The notes under the pieces are model-generated. The model saw only the letters and a program-made list of their open reading frames with translations. It did not search any database and was not told where the DNA came from. The translations under genes were made by a program, and so were the position numbers. Below, one piece after another: positions 57,558-64,000 of a stretch of DNA of 64,000 bases (position 1 is its first letter; each line of letters starts with the position of its first letter). The stretch spans positions 1 to 64,000 of the forward strand of contig NZ_AOLP01000009.1 in NCBI RefSeq assembly GCF_000337795.1, given 5' to 3'. Source of the DNA: Haloferax denitrificans ATCC 35960. Its GTDB lineage: Archaea; Halobacteriota; Halobacteria; Halobacteriales; Haloferacaceae.

Positions 57558-58718
57558 TCAGATAATGTCAGCCGAGAACAACGCGTACGACGCGATGGCC
57601 GAAAGCGAGGGCGTGAGCATCCAGAAGAAGATGACGCGACCGGTCGTGCCGGGGTCGAACAGGTCCTGTGCGGAGAGTTCGTCCGGCGCTTCCTCGCCCA
57701 TCTTCGGGACCTCGTCCTCTCGCTCGGCGGCGAGCGCGTTGACAGACACCTTCGGGGCCTCGCCGCCGCTCAGGGCCTCGCCGATGGTGACGGTGCGGGT
57801 CGCCCGGCCCCAGCCGAGGCCGACGATGCACATCGTCGCGCTCACGGCGAGGCTGGCGGGGATGCCGATGGCCGACAGGAAGGAGATGAGCGACGCGCTC
57901 ACCGTCTCGACGATGAGCGCCGCGAGGATGGGCAGTTGCGTGAGGTCGTTGCCGACGGTGTCGAGCGTCCGGCGGGCGATGGTGAACGCGCCGAGGCCGA
58001 TCGCGCCGCCGGCGATGAGGATGCCCGTGTTCATTTCGAGCGCGCCGTTGCCGACGAGCGGGGCGACCGCGTTGGCGACGTTCGACGCGCCCGCGGAGAA
58101 CGCCATGTAACAGGCGACGACGACGACGAGGACGGTGCTTCCGAACTCGCGGTAGGTCGTGTTCGGTCCGAGTCGCGGCCGCGGAACGCCGCCGTTTCGG
58201 TCGAGCGCGACCAGCGCGCCGGGACTCCGGTCGAGTTTGAGCCACGCGTCGAGATAGGGGTAGACGTACCGCCCGATGACCGCGCAGACCCAGAAGGCGA
58301 TGACGGGCGCGACGATCCACCACGAGATGATTTCGAGCATCACGCCGGCGTCGAGCGACCCGTGGGCGAGGCCGAGACCCGCGATGGCCCCGACCGCCGT
58401 CATCGACGTGGAGGCGGGGACGCCGAAGGTGTTGGAGACCAACAGCGCGAGGCCGACGAAAAAGAGGACGGCGACGCTCGCCGCGAGAGTGAACTCGTTT
58501 TGCGGGACGATTTCGCCGCCCATCTTGGCGACGACCTCCCTCCCGAGGGTCCACCCGCCGAGGAGCGCGAACCCGGTCATCAGGGCCGCGGCGGCGAGTT
58601 TCCCGAGCACGTCGCTCCCGACCGCGGGGCCGAAGGCGACCCCCGTGGACGAGCCGCCGATGTTGAACCCGACGAACACTGCCACCAGGAGACCGACGAA
58701 GAGGAGTGCTTCTACCAC
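57558..58718 (-). CDS. Inorganic phosphate permease (PiT family)
   Basis: The GTG at 58718 gives 386 aa with about 10-12 membrane segments. PiT signatures are repeated: [25 protein letters not shown] in the N-terminal half and [16 protein letters not shown] in the C-terminal half, in which the Gly-Asx-Asn/Ala motifs are typical. It is a sodium- or proton-coupled phosphate importer. No phosphate regulator gene is adjacent. Confidence 0.9.
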   Translation of the reverse strand: MVEALLFVGLLVAVFVGFNIGGSSTGVAFGPAVGSDVLGKLAAAALMTGFALLGGWTLGREVVAKMGGEIVPQNEFTLAASVAVLFFVGLALLVSNTFGVPASTSMTAVGAIAGLGLAHGSLDAGVMLEIISWWIVAPVIAFWVCAVIGRYVYPYLDAWLKLDRSPGALVALDRNGGVPRPRLGPNTTYREFGSTVLVVVVACYMAFSAGASNVANAVAPLVGNGALEMNTGILIAGGAIGLGAFTIARRTLDTVGNDLTQLPILAALIVETVSASLISFLSAIGIPASLAVSATMCIVGLGWGRATRTVTIGEALSGGEAPKVSVNALAAEREDEVPKMGEEAPDELSAQDLFDPGTTGRVIFFWMLTPSLSAIASYALFSADII

Positions 58719-58828
58719 GCAGTCACCTACTGGCGCGGGAATAAAAGGAACGGCGGTCGGTCGCCGGTCGGTCGCCGGTCGGTTCGCCGACGCGGCGACC
58801 GGGAACGACTCGCCCGAGGCGGGCGCGC

Positions 58829-60124
58829 TCAGTTCGACGCGGCGCGAATCGCCTGGTCGAGGTCGTCGATGATGTCGTCGACGTCCTCGATGCCGACCGA
58901 CAGGCGGACCATGTCGGGCGTGACGCCCGCGGCGGCCTGCTCGTCTTCGGTGAGTTGCTGGTGGGTCGTCGACGACGGGTGGATGACGAGCGTCTTCGCG
59001 TCGCCGACGTTGGCGAGGAGCGACGCGAGTTCGACGTTGTTGACGGTGCCCTTGGCGGCCTCGTAGCCGTCGGTGAGGCCGAAGGTAATCATGCCGCCGT
59101 AGCCGCCGTCGAGGTACTTCGAGGCCTCCTCGTGGGTCTCGTGGGATTCGAGGCCGGGGTAGTTCACCCACGACACCTTCTCGTGGTCGTCTAAGAACTC
59201 CGCGACGGCCTGCGCGTTCTCGCAGTGGGCGCGCATCCGAAGCGGGAGCGATTCGAGCTTTTCGAGCGTCTGCCACGCGTCGAACGGCGACTGGGCGTTG
59301 CCGAGGTCGCGCAGGCCGCGGGCGATGGCGGCGTAGGTGAAGCCGGCGGGGCCGAACGTCTCGTCGAAGTTGACGCCGTGGTACGCCGGGTTCGGCTTGG
59401 CGATTTCGGGGTAGTCGTCGGCGTACTCGTCCCACGGGAAGGTGCCGCCGTCGACGAGGATGCCGCCGATGGTCGTGCCGGCCCCGTGAATCCACTTCGT
59501 CGTGGACTGCCAGACGAGGTCCGCGCCGTGTTCGATGGGGTTGCAGAGGTAGGGCGTGGCGAACGTGTTGTCCACGAAAAGCGGGGTTCCGTGGTCGTGG
59601 GCGACCTCGGCGATGGCCTCGATGTCGGGCGTCACGAGCGCCGGGTTGCCGATGGTTTCGAGGTGGACGAACGCGGTGTCGTCGTCGATGGCCTCCTCGT
59701 AGGCGTCCACGTCGAGGGTGTCGACGAACCGGGTCGTGACGCCGCGGCGCTCGACGGTGTGGGTGAGGTAGGTGTAGGTCCCGCCGTACAGCGACGACGC
59801 GGAGACGATGTTGTCGCCGGCCGAGGCGAGCAGGAAGGTGGCGAGGTCGAACGCGGCCATCCCGGACGAGGTGGCGACCGCGCCCACGCCGCCTTCGAGC
59901 GAGGCGAGGCGCTCCTGCAACATCCCGACGGTCGGGTTCATCAGCCGCGAGTAGATGTGCCCCGGCTTTTCGAGGGCGAACTGCGCGGCCGCGTCGGCGG
60001 CGTCCTCGAAGACGTACGAGGTGGTCTGGTACAGCGGCGGGGCGCGCGCGCCCGTCGCTGAATCGGGGCTCTGTCCGGCGTGGAGGCTCCGCGTGTGGAA
60101 GCCCGGTCTGTCGTCGTCGCTCAT
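58829..60124 (-). CDS. metY: O-acetylhomoserine sulfhydrylase-type PLP enzyme
   Basis: The 431-aa protein begins [30 protein letters not shown], a typical MetY N-terminus, and has the PLP lysine in STTKWIHGAG (K210) plus YSRLMNPT and [13 protein letters not shown]. It joins O-acetylhomoserine with sulfide to make homocysteine. The paralogue at 61499 and metX between them argue for direct sulfhydrylation. A TATA-like box (minus strand, 60155-60148) is 27 bp away, so the mRNA is leaderless and separate from metX. Confidence 0.92.
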   Translation of the reverse strand: MSDDDRPGFHTRSLHAGQSPDSATGARAPPLYQTTSYVFEDAADAAAQFALEKPGHIYSRLMNPTVGMLQERLASLEGGVGAVATSSGMAAFDLATFLLASAGDNIVSASSLYGGTYTYLTHTVERRGVTTRFVDTLDVDAYEEAIDDDTAFVHLETIGNPALVTPDIEAIAEVAHDHGTPLFVDNTFATPYLCNPIEHGADLVWQSTTKWIHGAGTTIGGILVDGGTFPWDEYADDYPEIAKPNPAYHGVNFDETFGPAGFTYAAIARGLRDLGNAQSPFDAWQTLEKLESLPLRMRAHCENAQAVAEFLDDHEKVSWVNYPGLESHETHEEASKYLDGGYGGMITFGLTDGYEAAKGTVNNVELASLLANVGDAKTLVIHPSSTTHQQLTEDEQAAAGVTPDMVRLSVGIEDVDDIIDDLDQAIRAASN

Positions 60125-60254
60125 ACCCGAACGTCGAATCGAACGGGCGTAAATCGCGGTGGCGGTCGCAATTCCCGCCGGCTTCTGCGACGCGGTAGCG
60201 TCCCTCGTGTGAAATCCCCGAAAACCGAGGGGCCGCGCACGACTCGCCCGCGTC

Positions 60255-61502
60255 TCAGCGCGAGAACAGCGAGGAGTGGACCGGGGCGAAGTCCTCGTCC
60301 TCGTCGGATTCGCCGCCGTCGGGCGCGGTGTCGGTCACGGCGCGACCCGCGACGCCCTCGTCGACGAAGTCGCCGAGCGGCGGCCCGACCTTCTCGGGTT
60401 CGACGAGGAAGGCGTCGTGGCCGTGGTCGGACTCGACGACGTGGTGGGCGACCGGCACGTCGACGCGGCGGAACGCGCCCGCCAGCGACTCCGACTGCTC
60501 GGTCGTGAAGTGCCAGTCGCCGGTAAAGGAGACGAGGAGCGATTCGCCCTCGAAGGCGGCGAGCGCGGCCGCGTCGGACTCGTAGCCCTCCGAGAGGTCG
60601 AAGTCGTCCATGGCGCGCGTGAGGTACAGGTACGCGTTGGCGTCGAAGCGCTCGGCGAACTTCTCGGCCTGATAGTCGAGGTAGGACTCCACCTCGCGGT
60701 ACGGGAAGAAGGACGCCGCGGGGTCCGAGGGGAAGGCGTCGCCGCGGTCGCCGCGGCCCGCGGAGCGCCGGCCGAACTTGCGCTCCATCGAGTCCTTCGA
60801 GAGATACATCAGGTGGCCGAGTTGGCGGGCGAGGCCGAGGCCCGCGTCGGGCGAGGGGCGCTCTTCGCCGTAGTAGTCGCCGCCGTTCCAGTTCGGGTCC
60901 GAGGTGATGGCGCGGCGGGCGACGGCGTCGATGCCGAGACACTGCGAGTCGAGGCGGGCCGCCGAGGCGACGACCGCGAGGCGCTCCACGTCGTCGGGGA
61001 ACTGCACGGCCCAGTCGAGGGCGTTCATGCCGCCGACGGAGCCGCCGACGACGGCGTGCAGGCGACCGACGCCGAGGTGGTCGAGCAGGCGGCGCTGGGC
61101 GCGGGTCCAGTCGTGGACGGTGACCGGCGGGAAGTCCGTCCCCCACGGCTCGCCGTCCGGACCCTCACTCGCCGGGCCGCTCGTTCCGTAACACGACCCC
61201 GGGACGTTCACGCAGATGACGTAGTAGTCGTTCGTGTCGAGCGCCTTGCCCGGCCCGACGATGTCGCCCCACCACGCGCGGGCCTGCCCGGAGACGCCCG
61301 AATCGGTGCCGTGGCCGGCGACGTGCTGGCTCCCGGTGAGACCGTGGCAGACGAGGACCGCGTTCTGCCCGTCGAACTCGCCGTAGGCCTCGTAGGCGAC
61401 TTTCAGGTCGGGCAGTATCTCGCCCGACTCGAACTCGTGTTCCCCGATATCGATGATATCGGATTCGACCCGGCGACCGGGCGTGGTTCGTGTGCGGCTC
61501 AT
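60255..61502 (-). CDS. metX: Homoserine O-acetyltransferase
   Basis: The 415-aa alpha/beta hydrolase-fold enzyme acetylates homoserine. Conserved features are [12 protein letters not shown], the nucleophile elbow [13 protein letters not shown], and the catalytic His/Asp end [12 protein letters not shown]. An acidic tail ([13 protein letters not shown]) is halophile-specific. Its ATG overlaps the stop of the upstream sulfhydrylase gene (ATGA), so the two form an operon. Confidence 0.95.
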   Translation of the reverse strand: MSRTRTTPGRRVESDIIDIGEHEFESGEILPDLKVAYEAYGEFDGQNAVLVCHGLTGSQHVAGHGTDSGVSGQARAWWGDIVGPGKALDTNDYYVICVNVPGSCYGTSGPASEGPDGEPWGTDFPPVTVHDWTRAQRRLLDHLGVGRLHAVVGGSVGGMNALDWAVQFPDDVERLAVVASAARLDSQCLGIDAVARRAITSDPNWNGGDYYGEERPSPDAGLGLARQLGHLMYLSKDSMERKFGRRSAGRGDRGDAFPSDPAASFFPYREVESYLDYQAEKFAERFDANAYLYLTRAMDDFDLSEGYESDAAALAAFEGESLLVSFTGDWHFTTEQSESLAGAFRRVDVPVAHHVVESDHGHDAFLVEPEKVGPPLGDFVDEGVAGRAVTDTAPDGGESDEDEDFAPVHSSLFSR

Positions 61503-62818
61503 GTATCCTCCGAGTCCCCGTCGGCCTGCTGACCCAAGGCGTGTTCGATTGCCCGGTCGAGGTCGGCGATGATGTCGTCGGCGTCCTCGATGCCGACCGA
61601 CAGCCGGAGCATGTCGGGCGCGACGCCCGCGGCGCGCTGTTCGTCCATCGAGAGCTGGGCGTGCGTGGTCGACGCGGGGTGGATGAGAAGCGACTTCGCG
61701 TCGCCGATGTTGGCGAGGAAGCTCACGAGGTCGACCGACTCGCAGACGGTTTTTGCGGCCCCGTAGGCCGCCTCGTCGTCCTCGCCGTCGAGGCCGAAGG
61801 TGACCATGCCGGCGTAGCCGCCCTGCAGGTACTCCGAGGCGAGGTCGTGTGTCTCGTGGTCCTCGAAGCCGGGGTAGGTGACCCACGCGACCCCGTCGCG
61901 GTCGCGGAGGAACTCGGCGACCTGCCGGGCGTTCTCGCAGTGGGCGCGCATCCGGAGCGCGAGCGTCTCGACGCCCTGCAAGGTCTGCCACGCGTCGAAC
62001 GGCGACTGGCAACTACCGGTGCTCCTGACGGCGCGCTGGCGGACCGCCTCGGCGAAGGCGCGCTCGCCGAACCGCTCGACGAAGTCGACGCCGAACGCGG
62101 GGTTCTCCCCCGAGAGTTCGTCGTAGTCGGCCGCGTCCCACGGGAAGGTACCGCCGTCGACGACGACGCCGCCGACGGTCGTGCCGGAGCCGTGGAGCCA
62201 CTTCGTCGTCGACTCCCAGACGATGTCCGCGCCGTGTTCGATGGGGCGGCAGAGCGCGGGCGTGGCGAACGTGTTGTCCACGACCAGCGGGACGCGGTGC
62301 TCGTGGGCGACCTCGGCGACGGCCTCGAAGTCCGGCGTCTTCAGCGAGGGGTTCGCAACCGTCTCGACGTGGACGAAGGCGGTGTCGTCGTCGATGGCTT
62401 CCTCGTAGGCCTCGATGTCGAGCGTCTCGACGGTTCGGGATTCGATGCCGCGCCTGACGGCGGTCTTCGAGAAGTACGAGGCCGTGCCGCCGTACATGTC
62501 CTCCGAGAGCACGACGTTGTCGCCGACGGACGCGAGGACGGTCGTGAGCGCGTCGAGCGCGCCCATGCCCGAGGCGGTGGCGACCGCGTCGACGCCCGAT
62601 TCGAGGGCGGCGAGGCGGCGTTCGAGGATGCGGGTCGTCGGGTTGGAGATGCGGGAGTAGACGTCGCCGTCGGCTTCGAGGGCGTACAGGTCCGCGGCGT
62701 GGTCCGCGTCGTCGAAGACGTACGACGTGGTCTGATAGAGCGGCGGGGCGCGGGCCCCTGTCGCCGGGTCCGGGTCCTGTCCGGCGTGGAGGCCGAGCGT
62801 GCGGAAGCCTCGATTCAT
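61499..62818 (-). CDS. Second O-acetylhomoserine sulfhydrylase-type PLP enzyme
   Basis: The 439-aa protein is a close paralogue of the one at 58829, with the same N-terminus style ([26 protein letters not shown]), PLP lysine in [10 protein letters not shown] (K206) and NTFATPALC. It is the first gene of an operon with metX. Whether the two enzymes differ in substrate (O-acetylhomoserine versus O-acetylserine or sulfide donors) cannot be told. A TATA-like box near 62848 lies 29 bp away. Confidence 0.91.
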   Translation of the reverse strand: MNRGFRTLGLHAGQDPDPATGARAPPLYQTTSYVFDDADHAADLYALEADGDVYSRISNPTTRILERRLAALESGVDAVATASGMGALDALTTVLASVGDNVVLSEDMYGGTASYFSKTAVRRGIESRTVETLDIEAYEEAIDDDTAFVHVETVANPSLKTPDFEAVAEVAHEHRVPLVVDNTFATPALCRPIEHGADIVWESTTKWLHGSGTTVGGVVVDGGTFPWDAADYDELSGENPAFGVDFVERFGERAFAEAVRQRAVRSTGSCQSPFDAWQTLQGVETLALRMRAHCENARQVAEFLRDRDGVAWVTYPGFEDHETHDLASEYLQGGYAGMVTFGLDGEDDEAAYGAAKTVCESVDLVSFLANIGDAKSLLIHPASTTHAQLSMDEQRAAGVAPDMLRLSVGIEDADDIIADLDRAIEHALGQQADGDSEDT

Positions 62819-62851
62819 GTATCAGGTGCATAATCTTGGACGGAGGAATAA

Positions 62852-64000
<1,149 letters not shown>

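Overview
The window is chromosomal DNA from a haloarchaeon, most likely a Haloferax close to H. volcanii. The evidence is high GC, strongly acidic proteins, archaeal promoters (a TATA-like box about 27 bp before the start codon, giving leaderless mRNAs), archaeal-type enzymes (EndA, Hel308, PibD, MC1) and a gene content and order that I recall from Haloferax (pdhA-pdhB-pdhC-lpdA, serA, thrC, pibD, metX, NAD-dependent ligase). I could not run a search, so the species is not fixed.

Layout. 1-8 kb: chromosomal protein MC1, a small AbrB-like protein, pyrD, a membrane protein, valS and a cystathionine gamma-synthase/lyase-type gene. 7.6-8.15 kb: a lower-GC gap with a structured-RNA candidate and a copy of the pheT 3' end. 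8-18 kb: pheST, a divergent pair (FAD amino-acid oxidase / ornithine-cyclodeaminase family), trpS-endA and a NucS-like/zinc-finger protein. 18-28 kb: a HAD hydrolase, Hel308, a 35-aa leaderless protein, lipA and the 2-oxoacid dehydrogenase operon, whose E2 gene carries a one-base frameshift. 28-42 kb: serB, serA, thrC, small regulators, a cupin operon, cstA, an ArsA/Get3 ATPase, a His-rich CobW GTPase and upp. 43-48 kb: a TAXI-DUF1850-TRAP fused-permease uptake operon. 48-64 kb: hisB, hisA, hisI, glmM, several micro-protein genes, prepilin peptidase, 2Fe-2S ferredoxin, a phosphate permease, a three-gene methionine/cysteine cluster with metX between two sulfhydrylase paralogues, and the start of ligN, cut by the window end.

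How the genes fit together. lipA lies just upstream of the lipoyl-dependent E1/E2/E3 operon it would serve. serA and serB, thrC, and the metX plus sulfhydrylase genes cover serine, threonine and sulfur amino acid synthesis. hisB, hisA and hisI are scattered single genes. EndA and trpS overlap, which fits the known intron in haloarchaeal tRNA-Trp.

Most of the window is housekeeping, with no CRISPR array, provirus, insertion sequence, rRNA or tRNA gene that I can support. The less ordinary signals are small: two synthetase genes (pheT, trpS) whose 3' ends are repeated just downstream, a promoter-driven structured-RNA candidate beside the pheT copy, a hairpin-plus-T-tract RNA candidate upstream of pheS, two very short leader ORFs overlapping the next start codon (pdhA and a zinc-ribbon gene), a three-ORF membrane micro-protein operon, and several inverted repeats at promoters.
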